Positions 9,838 to 19,597 of a DNA stretch of 64,000 nucleotides are shown one piece after another; the first letter of the stretch is position 1; each line of letters starts with the position of its first letter. Both the position numbers and the translations under genes were made by a program. This DNA is from Acidobacteriota bacterium (lineage in GTDB: Bacteria; Acidobacteriota; Terriglobia; Acidiferrales; UBA7541). The stretch is from the NCBI GenBank assembly GCA_013289855.1, contig JABCZD010000002.1:124001-188000 (forward strand), in the 5' to 3' direction. The notes under the pieces are model-generated. The model saw nothing but the letters and a program-made list of their open reading frames with translations, had not been told where the DNA came from and did no database searches.

Positions 9838-10965
9838 CTACTCCGTGGAAAACTTGTAGATGGTTTCGGAAGAAAATGTTGCGCCGGGTACGAGTTCGGT
9901 GCTCGGGAAACTGGGACGATTCGGAGAATCGGGAAAATGCTGCGTTTCGAGGCATAGGCCGGATCTTAGATGGTACGGCGTGCCGCCTTTGCCTTTGATC
10001 GAACCGTCCAGAAAATTTCCGCTGTAAAACTGAACAGCTGGTTCGGTGGTCCACACTTCCATTTTGCGGCCGGATTTGGCATCGAACAGAGTAACGACGA
10101 GTACCGGCTGCGCGCTTCCGTGGCTGTTCAGAACCCAATTGTGGTCGTAGCCTTGGCCAAATTTCAATTGTTCGTCGTGGTCTGCGATGCGCGAGCCGAT
10201 GGCGCTGGGCTTGCGAAAATCGAACGGAGTGCCGGCGACGGGACGCAACTCGCCGGTAGGGATCAGGCCTTTATCGACGGGGGTGAATTTATCCGCAGCG
10301 ATCATTAATTCCTGATCAAGGATAGTGCCGCCGGCGGCGAGATTGAAGTAGGTGTGGTTGGTCAGGTTCAGCACGGTTTTCATGTCGGTGTTGGCGGCAT
10401 AGTTGATCTTCAGTTCGTTGGCATTCGTAAGCGTAAAGATCACGCGGACGGACAAATTCCCTGGAAAGCCTTCTTCACCGTCTTTGCTGAGGTAATCGAG
10501 TTGCAATGCCGGGGCGCCGCTGGCGGAAATTTCCTCGGCGGTCCAAAACACTTTGCTGAACCCGAAGATGCCGCCGTGCAAAGTATTCTCTCCGTCATTT
10601 TTCGCCAGCGTGTAAGTGACGCCGTCGATCGCGAATTTCCCGTGGGCGATGCGATTGCCGTAACGTCCGATGGTTCCGCCGAAATAAGTTGTTCCCGCAG
10701 CGTATCCGGCGACGTCGTCGTGGCCATGCGTGACGTCGGCGAAAGCGCCGAGGCGGTCTGGGACTTTAATGCTTACGATGGTGGCACCATAATTCGTGAT
10801 GGCCACCTCCATGCCGTGTTGGTTGCGCAGGGTGTAAAGGGTAGCAGTTCTGCCGTCGGCATTTTGTCCGAATGGTTGTGGCGTCATTTTGGAGTTCTCC
10901 GCGACGCCGGCAGTCACTGGCAGCTCGGCCAGTAAACTAAACACTGCGGGCATCACAGTTCTCAT
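9838..10965 (-). CDS. galM: Aldose 1-epimerase (mutarotase)
   Basis: Interconverts alpha and beta anomers of hexoses such as galactose. The core starts at about residue 30 (QPFGQNADG, then NQHGMEVAITNYGATIVSIK) and includes FGGTIGRYGNRIAHGKF, which supplies the substrate-binding Arg, the HTYFNLAA motif with the catalytic His, and the C-terminal GLCLETQHFPDSPNRPSFPS with the catalytic Glu. About 375 residues. The chosen ATG gives a short hydrophobic leader (MPAVFSLLAELPVTAGVA) compatible with export; an ATG at 10887 has a better ribosome site (GGAG) and would give a cytosolic 349-residue form. Sits between GH31 and the sugar symporter. Confidence 0.88.
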   Translation of the reverse strand: MRTVMPAVFSLLAELPVTAGVAENSKMTPQPFGQNADGRTATLYTLRNQHGMEVAITNYGATIVSIKVPDRLGAFADVTHGHDDVAGYAAGTTYFGGTIGRYGNRIAHGKFAIDGVTYTLAKNDGENTLHGGIFGFSKVFWTAEEISASGAPALQLDYLSKDGEEGFPGNLSVRVIFTLTNANELKINYAANTDMKTVLNLTNHTYFNLAAGGTILDQELMIAADKFTPVDKGLIPTGELRPVAGTPFDFRKPSAIGSRIADHDEQLKFGQGYDHNWVLNSHGSAQPVLVVTLFDAKSGRKMEVWTTEPAVQFYSGNFLDGSIKGKGGTPYHLRSGLCLETQHFPDSPNRPSFPSTELVPGATFSSETIYKFSTE

Positions 10966-11205
10966 TACTACGTTCCGACACGATCTTTGGTGCGGCGCGA
11001 TCAGAAAAGATGAAGCGAGAAACGGCATCTTTTCCGAGAATCGCGGACTCCTGCGTCAGCCGCGAGGCTGTCACGGTAACACCGAGCCATGATTTTCTAC
11101 AAATCGACTGTTTTTGCGGTGCGGCAAGAATCTCTTTCTCTTCGCGTTTAGGGCCTCGACGCCGAGTAATTTCATGCGCTTTGATTTTGCATCGGAGTCT
11201 GCCAC

Positions 11206-13548
11206 TTAGAATGCAACGGAAACCTGGTGACCGGAATATTCCACCGTCTTGTCGGGATGCGCCGTTGGCGCGATGCCGTCGCCGTGATGCTCGGCTACCA
11301 AAACGATGTGGAAGGTTCTTTTCTCAAGCATGCCGGGGAATTGACCTGCGCGTTCGCCGACGGTCAAAGTTTTGTTGGCCTCGTCCCACTGGAAAAGGAT
11401 CGTGGCGTGGGCGCCCCTTTCATAGTTGTAATTATCGTTTTCGTCTTCATAGAGAGTGAACAGCGCGTTAGCGCCACGATAGATGCGAAGTTCAAGCGGA
11501 TCCGCGGCCGATTGATTGGAATATTCCAGGTCCGGACCCATTGGCAAAATTGATCCGGCGCGCACATACAAAGGCATCTGATGCAGAGGGGCTGCGGCAA
11601 CAATTTCCTGGCCGCCAGATTTACTGGCGCCCGTCCAGAAGTCGTACCACATGGCTTGTGGGAGATAGACAATGCGCGACGTCGCGCCGGGCTGCGTGAC
11701 GGGGTTCACGAGAATTGCTGGGCCGAACAGGAATTGGTCGCCAATGTTGCTGGCGCGCGTATCGGAGCGAAAATCCATGACCAGCGGCCGCATCGGCGTG
11801 TACGCCGAGTCGGTGGTCATCCACGCCAAAGAGTAAATATACGGCAGTAAGCGATAACGGAGGCGGTCGTAACTGGTAAGAATCTTTTGCGCGTCGGGAC
11901 CATAAGACCACAATTCGTTTTGGTTGGTGGTGCGCGTGCCGTGCAAGCGAAAAATCGGGCAAAACGTTCCGTACTCGAACCAGCGGACAAAAAGTTCGCG
12001 GTACGCGGGATCATCGGGATTGCCGATGATGAAGCCGCCGATATCGGTAGTCCAGTAAGGGATCCCGGAAAGCGAGAAATTTAGCCCGGCGGGAATCTGG
12101 CGCGCAAAGCTGAGCCAGTTGGATTCCACGTCACCAGACCATGCGGCGACGGAATTTCTTTGAATTCCCGCGAATGCCGAACGGGAAAGAATGAAGACGC
12201 GCTTTTGCTCTGAAGTGTTGCGCTGGCCTTCGTAGACTGCGGCGGTGGTCATCAGCGGAAAAAGATTGGCGTAGCGCGCACCGCTGCCAATGGCGACCTT
12301 GTTAGTGACGAGGATGTTGGTTTCGCGTCCTTCGGTCTCCGGCTCATCGGTATCCAGCCACCAGGCGTCCGCGCCGATTTGAAATAAACCCTTGTTAATA
12401 AGTTGCCAGTAGTATTTGCGCGCGTCGGGATTGAATGCGTCGTAGAGCGCCTGACCAGCCGGATGGAATCCGCCGACCTTGGTGCGCGCAATGAAATAGC
12501 CCTTCTTGTCCATTTCATCGTATTCGGCCGAGCCGGGACGGAAGTATGGCCAGAAGGAAAACATGACGTGGAAATTGTTGTCGTGCAGGTCCTTCAGCAT
12601 GGCCGGCGGATCGGGATAATTTTTGTTGAAAACCGGCTCACCCATGATGTTCCACCAGAACCAGTCCTGCACGATATTGTCCACGGGAATGTGCAGCTGG
12701 CGGTATTTGTGAGCTACGCCCAACAATTCTTCCTGCGAGGTGTACTTGTTTTTGCACTGCCAGAAACCGTAGGCCCATTTGCCGAAAAGCGGCGCGGCAC
12801 CGGTCATTTCGCGGTAGGCGGCGATGATGGGGTCAACTTCCGGACCATACAAAAAATAATAATCAACGGTGTCCGCGACTTCCGAACTCAGATACAGCGC
12901 GTGAGGAAAGCGGTTGTTGAATCTGCTGCGCGAAGGATTGTTCCAGAAAATGCCATAACCTTTGCTGGAAAGAAACATGGGGACCGAGATATTGGTGTTG
13001 TCTTGCGATAACTCGATGGATTCACCGTGGTAGTTCCAAAGGCCCGCTTGGTGCTGGCCGAGGCCGTAGAACGCTTCGGTGGAATCCCAGAGATTCGAGA
13101 ACAGTTCGGCGTGGAATGTTTTTTCGCTGTTTACTTCGACAGGCGTGAGAGAGCGATCGTCATCCTGAAAAAGTTTGTTGCCGGCGAGATCGGAAAAAAG
13201 AATCGCGCCGTTCTTGCGCGTTATATTCACCTTCAGCTGCGGCGTGGCCAGGACGATCTCGTTGTCGGTGAACTGCGTCGTGAAGGCGGCTCGTGGCCAA
13301 GAATTTTTCGTGACCGCGTACTGCGGAGTGTCTGGAAGGGCAGTGCCGGCGGCGTAAGTGACGCGAATGATGGCGGCGGAACAGACGCGGACGCGCAAAA
13401 TTCCCGCCTGCATCGTGAGGGTTACGCCATCGGATTCTTCCTTCGCCGCGGTGACCGGGTTCAAAGGATTCCATTGCGCACCTGCAGGAACCACGAAAAT
13501 TGCAGAAAAAAGCGCAATCGTGCTGGAGAAACGAAGAAATAGTTTCAT
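11206..13548 (-). CDS. Glycoside hydrolase family 31
   Basis: A 780-residue exported alpha-glycosidase. A signal peptide (LFLRFSSTIALFSAIFVVPAGAQ) starts at the chosen ATG; ten more codons upstream lack a ribosome site. An N-terminal beta domain is followed by the TIM barrel with the nucleophile Asp near residue 399 (ADAWWLDTDEPE) and the acid/base Asp near residue 473 (AAWSGDVESNW), both intact, then the C-terminal beta domains including a DUF5110-like region. Family members release alpha-linked glucose, xylose or galactose from the non-reducing end. The TDEPE version of the nucleophile motif resembles alpha-xylosidase-like members, but substrate assignment is uncertain. Same strand as galM. 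Confidence 0.9.
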   Translation of the reverse strand: MKLFLRFSSTIALFSAIFVVPAGAQWNPLNPVTAAKEESDGVTLTMQAGILRVRVCSAAIIRVTYAAGTALPDTPQYAVTKNSWPRAAFTTQFTDNEIVLATPQLKVNITRKNGAILFSDLAGNKLFQDDDRSLTPVEVNSEKTFHAELFSNLWDSTEAFYGLGQHQAGLWNYHGESIELSQDNTNISVPMFLSSKGYGIFWNNPSRSRFNNRFPHALYLSSEVADTVDYYFLYGPEVDPIIAAYREMTGAAPLFGKWAYGFWQCKNKYTSQEELLGVAHKYRQLHIPVDNIVQDWFWWNIMGEPVFNKNYPDPPAMLKDLHDNNFHVMFSFWPYFRPGSAEYDEMDKKGYFIARTKVGGFHPAGQALYDAFNPDARKYYWQLINKGLFQIGADAWWLDTDEPETEGRETNILVTNKVAIGSGARYANLFPLMTTAAVYEGQRNTSEQKRVFILSRSAFAGIQRNSVAAWSGDVESNWLSFARQIPAGLNFSLSGIPYWTTDIGGFIIGNPDDPAYRELFVRWFEYGTFCPIFRLHGTRTTNQNELWSYGPDAQKILTSYDRLRYRLLPYIYSLAWMTTDSAYTPMRPLVMDFRSDTRASNIGDQFLFGPAILVNPVTQPGATSRIVYLPQAMWYDFWTGASKSGGQEIVAAAPLHQMPLYVRAGSILPMGPDLEYSNQSAADPLELRIYRGANALFTLYEDENDNYNYERGAHATILFQWDEANKTLTVGERAGQFPGMLEKRTFHIVLVAEHHGDGIAPTAHPDKTVEYSGHQVSVAF

Positions 13549-13810
13549 CGCCTCAGTCCCGCATTTTCCCGTTTGCATACGCGCTGGATTCTAGCACGCG
13601 GGTCAAATGAAGCTTCGCGACCGCTTGGGGCATCGTTCGCTGAGTGCTTTCAAATGCGCTCAGACGGCGCTTGGAATCGCGCACGCGGCGGTGATTCTGC
13701 TATTCGTTCCCGAGACGGCGTTTGACACCACGCCTCCGACAGGTCTAAGTTGCGCGCAGATGCTCCCAAGCGAAACTCTATTTCCGGCAATTGAAGAAGG
13801 GCGGATCGAC

Positions 13811-15805
13811 GTGAACACAATTTCGACAAAAATCCTGCTGTCGCTGCTTCCATCACTATTGCTGGTGGCGCACTGCGCCGCGCAATCCAGCTATGACTTG
13901 CGCTCGCCGGACAATCGCATCGAACTTCGCATTCGCACCGCCAAACAAATCAGCTACGACGTCGTGCTGAACGGCGCAGAGGTGCTGCGAGATTGTCCGC
14001 TGTCTCTGGACATCGACCACAAGAAATTGGGCGTCGACGCCAAGGTGCTAGCCGCCAAGAAGAGCAGCTCCAATCAGCTGCTGGAACCTGTGGTGCGGCA
14101 GAAATCCGCGAAGATTCGCGAGAACTACAACGAACTCCGTCTGGAACTGGACGGCAACTACGCCGTAGTGTTCCGCGCCTACAACGAGGGAACGGCCTAC
14201 CGATTCGAAACTTCGCTGCCGCAAGCTCAGGTGAAAGTGTACGGAGAAGCAGCGCACTTCAATTTTCCCGGTGTGAATACGGTCGTTTATTACGGCCAAG
14301 AAGATAGCTTCTATTCGCACAACGAGCGCCACTACGTTCCGATGCGCACCAGCGAAATTCTGCCGGAGTTTCTCGCCAGCTTGCCGGCAGTCGCGGAGGC
14401 GGCTCGTGGCGCGAAGCTGGCTATCGCGGAATCTGGAGTCGAGGATTATCCCGGAATGTGGCTACGCGGCACGGGTGGGCCGGGTCTGGTGGCGGCATTC
14501 CCGCCCTATCCGCTGAAAGAAGTGCAAACGAGCGACCGTGATGTCCGTGTGACGGAGGTCGCCGATTACATTGCGATCACCTCTGGGACGCGCACGTACC
14601 CATGGCGACTGGTGGGCATCACGGAAAAAGACGGCGATTTGCTGACTAACCAATTGGTGTGGCTGCTCGAAACGCCTTCGAAACTGCAAGATACTTCCTG
14701 GATCAAGCCCGGCATGTCCGCGTGGGATTGGTGGGGCGGCTGGAACTTGTACGGCGTCGACTTCAAGGCTGGGGTGAACACCGCTACGTACAAATATTAC
14801 GTCGACTTCGCCGCCAAGTATGGCTTGCCGTACATCCTGCTGGACGAAGGCTGGTACAAGCTGGGAAACGTTTTGGAAGTGGCGCCGGATCTCAACATGG
14901 AAGAACTGTCCGCTTATGCGAAACAAAAGAATGTGGGCATTCTGCTGTGGTTATCGTGGAAAACGCTGGACGATCAACTGATTCCCGCGCTGGATCTCTA
15001 CGCCAAGTGGGGCGTTAAGGGTATCAAGGTGGATTTCATGCAGCGCAGCGACCAGCTGATGATGAATTACTTTGAGCGGGTCAGCCGTGAAGCAGCGAAA
15101 CGCAAAATGTTGGTTGATTTTCACGGCGACCAGAAACCTGCTTCCATGACGCGCACCTGGCCCAACCTGATCGGCACCGAAGGAGTTCGCGGAATGGAAT
15201 GGAGCAAGTGGAGTTGGGAGTCTGAGCCAAATCACAACATGACGCTGCCGTTCACGCGCATGTTTCTTGGTCCCATCGATTTCACGCCGGGCGCGATGCG
15301 CAACGCCACACGGGCCACATTTGCGCCGATTAGCGCACAGCCCATGGCGATGGGCACGCGCTGCAACCAACTCGCGATGTATGTGGTGTTCGATAGCCCA
15401 TTGGGGATGATGTCCGACACGCCGTCGAACTACCTGCACGAACCTGACGCGCTGGATTTTCTTTCCACGGTGCCCACAACTTGGGACGAGACGACGGTGC
15501 TCGACGCGAAAATGGCGCAGTACGCGCTGGTAGTTCGCAAAAATGGCGACAACTGGTATTTCGGCGCCATGACGGATTGGAGCCCGCGGGATTTAATGGT
15601 GGATTTTTCTTTTCTGCCGGAAGGCAACTTCACGCTTGACGCCTTTTCCGATGGCGTAAACGCCGACCGAATGGCCAGTGATTACAAACGCGAGAAAGTT
15701 CAGGTCAGCAAGTCAACGAAGCTGAAAATTCACCTGGCCCCGGGCGGCGGCTGGGCGGCACGGATAGTTGCGAAGGATCAAGCCGCCGCGCCAGGTACGC
15801 GCTGA
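13811..15805 (+). CDS. Glycoside hydrolase family 97, probably retaining
   Basis: A 664-residue exported alpha-glycosidase. I choose the GTG at 13811, preceded by AGAAGGGCGG and opening a clean signal peptide (TKILLSLLPSLLLVAHCAAQ). The N-terminal beta-super-sandwich begins YDLRSPDNRIELRI; the TIM barrel carries WWGGWNLYGVDF, the Asp near residue 408 in GIKVDFM and the Glu near residue 457 in GTEGVRGMEW; a C-terminal beta domain follows. In GH97 the retaining alpha-galactosidase branch has a nucleophile Asp and acid/base Glu in this arrangement, while SusB-type inverting enzymes lack that Asp. I infer an alpha-galactosidase-type retaining enzyme. Divergent from the GH31 gene. Confidence 0.88.
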   Translation: MNTISTKILLSLLPSLLLVAHCAAQSSYDLRSPDNRIELRIRTAKQISYDVVLNGAEVLRDCPLSLDIDHKKLGVDAKVLAAKKSSSNQLLEPVVRQKSAKIRENYNELRLELDGNYAVVFRAYNEGTAYRFETSLPQAQVKVYGEAAHFNFPGVNTVVYYGQEDSFYSHNERHYVPMRTSEILPEFLASLPAVAEAARGAKLAIAESGVEDYPGMWLRGTGGPGLVAAFPPYPLKEVQTSDRDVRVTEVADYIAITSGTRTYPWRLVGITEKDGDLLTNQLVWLLETPSKLQDTSWIKPGMSAWDWWGGWNLYGVDFKAGVNTATYKYYVDFAAKYGLPYILLDEGWYKLGNVLEVAPDLNMEELSAYAKQKNVGILLWLSWKTLDDQLIPALDLYAKWGVKGIKVDFMQRSDQLMMNYFERVSREAAKRKMLVDFHGDQKPASMTRTWPNLIGTEGVRGMEWSKWSWESEPNHNMTLPFTRMFLGPIDFTPGAMRNATRATFAPISAQPMAMGTRCNQLAMYVVFDSPLGMMSDTPSNYLHEPDALDFLSTVPTTWDETTVLDAKMAQYALVVRKNGDNWYFGAMTDWSPRDLMVDFSFLPEGNFTLDAFSDGVNADRMASDYKREKVQVSKSTKLKIHLAPGGGWAARIVAKDQAAAPGTR

Positions 15806-15834
15806 GTCAGCGCGGGAACGGGTGACGCGCAAAT

Positions 15835-17622
15835 TTACTTTGTATTTGGTTTCACGCTGCCAACGATGCCGCTTCCCTCGCGGATGGTGAGGATCTGATT
15901 CGCGGCCACTTGCGTGAATCGTTCGAGCTTCTGCGTGGTGGGCCACTTCACTTCGATTAGATCGATAGTGGTAGCTCTTCCGACGCCGAAATGCAGCCGC
16001 AGATCGCTTTGCGACATTACGCTGGTTCCGCTGTGTACTTCGTCCATCTGGGCATGTTTGCCGGTGACCACGCGCACGCGGGCGCCGATCGCGGTGCGGT
16101 TGCACACGGTTCCCACGAGCTTGATCTTGATCCAATTTTGTCTGTTGCCGCCGTGATTGCGCAGCAAGGAAGGCAAGTCGTTCAGATTTAGAATCAGCGC
16201 GTCCATGTCGCCGTCGTTATCGTAGTCACCAAAGGCGGCACCGCGACTCGAGAAGCGCTCGCTAATGCCGGGCCCCATCTCCGGCGAAACATCTTTAAAT
16301 AAGCCGGCGCCCATGTTTTTGTACACCAGTCGCGGGTTTTTGAAGGTCTGCCCAAGCTGCTGGCCGTCGATCTCCGGATATACGTGACCATTGATCTGCA
16401 TCAGGTCTGCCCACCCGTCATTGTCGAAGTCGATGAAGCCACAGCCCCAGGCGACGTACTGATTGTTGATTCCGACTCCCGAAGCAAACGTCACGTCGCT
16501 GAACGTGCCGTCGCCGTTGTTGTGATACAGATTGCAGGTATCGTCGGCAAAATTGGTTTTAAAAATATCCAGCCAGCCGTCGCAATCGTAATCGGCGACG
16601 GCCACACCCATGCCGGCCTGTTCGTGGCCGTTTTCGTCGTAGGCGCAGCCGGCGATGACGGCCACATCGGTGAAGGTGCCGTCGTGATTATTTTTGAACA
16701 AAATGCTGGGCTGCGAGTCCACCGCAATATAAATATCCGGCCAACCATCGTTGTCGAAATCGTAGGACACCGGGGTGATGGAAAAACGCGGGCCCGTTTT
16801 CAGTATTCCGGATTTCTCCGATACGTCGGTAAACGTTCCATCGCCGTTGTTGTGGTAGAGAATGTTGGTGTCGCCCACTAGTCCGCGCGGGCCGCACATC
16901 ACGGGAATGCCTTTCCATTGGCAATATTTCGTTTCATTTTCTGGATGGATAGAGGCCGGATCGAGCTTCATGTAATTGCAGACGAAGAGATCCAGGCGGC
17001 CATCGCGATCGTAATCCAGCCAAGTGCATCCCGCGCCCCAACGGACTTGCTCCTGACTAAGGCCGGTTTTTTGGGTGACGTCGCTGAAGGTCCCGTCGCC
17101 ATTATTGTGGAAGAGAATGTTGTGTCCCCAGAAACAGCAGAATAGATCGTCCCAGCCGTCGTTGTCGTAGTCGCCGACGCACACTCCGGTTTGCCAACCA
17201 GTGCGCGCGAGCTGCGACTTTTCGGTAACGTTGGTAAACGTTCCATCACGGTTATTTTTATACAACTGAGAAGTGGGGGCTTTTCCCGCGGGCCACTGCG
17301 CGTCCAAACGATTTCCGTTGGTCAGATAAATATCCAGCCAGCCGTCGTTGTCGTAATCGAAAAAGGCCAGGCCGCTGCCTTTGGCTTCGACAATCGAGCG
17401 CTTGTGGGTGACGCCGCCCCAGACGTTAGGAATGTTTAAACCGGCTTCGCGCCCCACGTCCACGAACGTCACGGGCGAAGTTCCGGCGGGAATCGCAGCG
17501 CTGGCCGTGTCGAGAAAAATGGACTGTTTCCATTTCCAAAGCGGCGCCGTCAGGGCGTCGAGGAGCGCAGTACCGAATAAAATTCCCGAGGAACTGAGGA
17601 AACGCCGCCGGGGAAAGTTCAT
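15835..17622 (-). CDS. CRTAC1-family FG-GAP/UnbV protein
   Basis: A 595-residue exported protein. The N-terminus has a Tat-like signal (RRRFLSSSGILFG). Seven calcium-binding repeats of the form DxDxDGxxD follow (for example DYDNDGWLDIY, DYDRDGRLDLF, DYDCDGWLDIF), separated by YHNNGDGTFTDVT-type strands, consistent with a seven-bladed integrin-like propeller. The C-terminal 90 residues are an ASPIC/UnbV domain (GARVRVVTG ... SDLRLHFGVG). Known members bind calcium and appear in secreted adhesion or uptake contexts; no enzymatic role is established. Downstream of a paralogue on the same strand and beside GH97. Confidence 0.9.
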   Translation of the reverse strand: MNFPRRRFLSSSGILFGTALLDALTAPLWKWKQSIFLDTASAAIPAGTSPVTFVDVGREAGLNIPNVWGGVTHKRSIVEAKGSGLAFFDYDNDGWLDIYLTNGNRLDAQWPAGKAPTSQLYKNNRDGTFTNVTEKSQLARTGWQTGVCVGDYDNDGWDDLFCCFWGHNILFHNNGDGTFSDVTQKTGLSQEQVRWGAGCTWLDYDRDGRLDLFVCNYMKLDPASIHPENETKYCQWKGIPVMCGPRGLVGDTNILYHNNGDGTFTDVSEKSGILKTGPRFSITPVSYDFDNDGWPDIYIAVDSQPSILFKNNHDGTFTDVAVIAGCAYDENGHEQAGMGVAVADYDCDGWLDIFKTNFADDTCNLYHNNGDGTFSDVTFASGVGINNQYVAWGCGFIDFDNDGWADLMQINGHVYPEIDGQQLGQTFKNPRLVYKNMGAGLFKDVSPEMGPGISERFSSRGAAFGDYDNDGDMDALILNLNDLPSLLRNHGGNRQNWIKIKLVGTVCNRTAIGARVRVVTGKHAQMDEVHSGTSVMSQSDLRLHFGVGRATTIDLIEVKWPTTQKLERFTQVAANQILTIREGSGIVGSVKPNTK

Positions 17623-17710
17623 GACGAAGGGTAGCCGAATGCGCAGCGGTGTGGAGGCGAAATTCGCCCAGGAATTCCGAGGCGATGGGGACGTTCTGCG
17701 ATGGTCTTCA

Positions 17711-19477
17711 TCACCGGCTCACGATCTTGGGAAAATTGCGCGGCACTATTCCCGAACCTTCCTTCACGGCGATGATGCGGTCGATGGGAACATTCGTCAA
17801 GCGGTCGACGGCACCGCTGGGCCAGGTAATTTCCAGCGAATCGATTTTTGTGCGTTGGCCTAATCCGAATTGAATGCGCGGATCACTTGCAGACATGTAA
17901 CCCATACCGCCTTTGGATTGCTCGATGTGCACAAATGCGCCGGACGTAAGCTTGAGCGAAGCTCCGATGCCATCGCGATTGGATTTTGTGCCGATCAACA
18001 GAACTTCCAGCCAATGATTAGCGTTCCCGCCATCGTTGCGCAGCAATTCCGGGTAGTCGCCACGATTGTTGATGGCGATATCGATGTCGCCGTCGTTGTC
18101 GTAATCGGCGGTAGCAACGCCGCGGCCAGCGACCGGGCGCATGAAGTCCGGTCCCAGCAAATCGGAGACTTTTTCAAAGTGTCCATTTCCGATGTTGCGG
18201 AACATCAACAGCGGTTCCTTGTAAGAAACTTCTCCGTGATACAGATTTACGTTGTCCAGCATGGCGCCGTTCAATTGCAGAATATCCACCCAGCCATCGT
18301 TGTCGTAATCGACGAATTTCATCGAGACGCCACTCAGTAAAATGGCCTTGTTGCCGATTCCAGAGCTATACGTGGCGTCTTCGAAGGTTCCGTCATGATT
18401 GTTGTGGTACAGGCGATTCAATTCGAAATCGAGGTGGGTAATATAAATATCCTGCCAGCCATCGTTGTCGACGTCCGCGGCGTCGATGCCCATGCCCGCT
18501 TCGTAGCGGCCATCCTCGCTGGCCGCGATGCCGGAAACGAGCGAATCGTCCTCGAAGGTGCCGTCGTGTTTGTTTATGAACAGAAAATTGGGCCACGAAT
18601 CATTGGCGATGGCGATATCCGGCCAGCCGTCGTTGTTAAAATCGGCTAGCACGACGCCCATACCCTTGGCTTCTGGTTTTCCAACGCCAGAGGTGTCACT
18701 CACGTCAGTAAAGGTGCCGTCGTGATTGTTGTGGTACAGCTTGATGCGCTGGCCTTTGTAATTTCCGGGATGACAATACGAGCGGTAACCTGGCCGGTGG
18801 TCGCCGCACCACAGATTATTTTTTGGCGACCACTCGATGTAATTTGTCACTACTAGGTCCAGCCAGCCGTCCTTATCGTAGTCAAACCAGCCCGCACTGG
18901 TAGACCATCCGCCTTCGTCGGCGACACCTGCCTTGGCGGTGACATCAGTAAATGTTCCGTCGCCATTGTTGTGATACAGAATCGCGCGGCCGTATCCCGT
19001 GACGTACATGTCCGGAAATCCATCGTTGTCGTAGTCCCCGACCGCGACGCCTTGCCCGTAATGACCGGCGCCGCCGACACCGGCTTTTTCCGTAACGTCG
19101 GTAAATGTTCCGTCGCCGTTGTTGTGATACAACGCGGAGCGCAACGGGTGCGGTGGCGTGTAATTGTCCGTGGCGGCCGATTGCACGAAATACAAATCCA
19201 TCAGCCCATCCTGGTCGTAGTCGATCCAGCCCACGCCCGTACCCATGGTCTCCAGATAATTTTTTTCGTCGGTGGCGGTACCGTCTTGCAGAAAGGTAAT
19301 GCCCGCGGCTTTGCGGACGTCGGTGAAACGCACCGGGATTGCCGGATCGTTTGTTTTTGCCGCTTTGGGAGCTTGCGCCCAAGCGCTGAAATGAAACCCC
19401 GCGAGTAGCACGGCGCACACCGCCAGAACGCCGCCTCTGAATTCCAGCGCACAACTATTTTCGCGCACGAATGTCAC
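17711..19477 (-). CDS. CRTAC1-family FG-GAP/UnbV protein
   Basis: A 588-residue paralogue of the preceding protein, on the same strand 88 bases upstream of it. A Sec-type hydrophobic leader (VLAVCAVLLAGFHFSAWAQA) precedes seven FG-GAP repeats (DYDQDGLMDLY, DYDNDGFPDMY, DYDKDGWLDLV, DFNNDGWPDIA and three more) and a C-terminal ASPIC/UnbV domain ending in IQFGLGQRTKIDSLEITWPS. The tandem arrangement suggests duplication followed by divergence. Probably a calcium-stabilised propeller in the periplasm or at the surface. The use of different export leaders (Sec here, Tat-like in the neighbour) is notable. Confidence 0.9.
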   Translation of the reverse strand: MTFVRENSCALEFRGGVLAVCAVLLAGFHFSAWAQAPKAAKTNDPAIPVRFTDVRKAAGITFLQDGTATDEKNYLETMGTGVGWIDYDQDGLMDLYFVQSAATDNYTPPHPLRSALYHNNGDGTFTDVTEKAGVGGAGHYGQGVAVGDYDNDGFPDMYVTGYGRAILYHNNGDGTFTDVTAKAGVADEGGWSTSAGWFDYDKDGWLDLVVTNYIEWSPKNNLWCGDHRPGYRSYCHPGNYKGQRIKLYHNNHDGTFTDVSDTSGVGKPEAKGMGVVLADFNNDGWPDIAIANDSWPNFLFINKHDGTFEDDSLVSGIAASEDGRYEAGMGIDAADVDNDGWQDIYITHLDFELNRLYHNNHDGTFEDATYSSGIGNKAILLSGVSMKFVDYDNDGWVDILQLNGAMLDNVNLYHGEVSYKEPLLMFRNIGNGHFEKVSDLLGPDFMRPVAGRGVATADYDNDGDIDIAINNRGDYPELLRNDGGNANHWLEVLLIGTKSNRDGIGASLKLTSGAFVHIEQSKGGMGYMSASDPRIQFGLGQRTKIDSLEITWPSGAVDRLTNVPIDRIIAVKEGSGIVPRNFPKIVSR

Positions 19478-19597
19478 CGCGAATCCGATCCAGGCTTACG
19501 TGTGCTCTGCAATCTCCGATGACCTCAAGCATGCTATTTCGTTTAGAACCCAGCGAAATTGTTAGGGTTGCGTAAACTTCCGCGGAGACCGTGCGCA

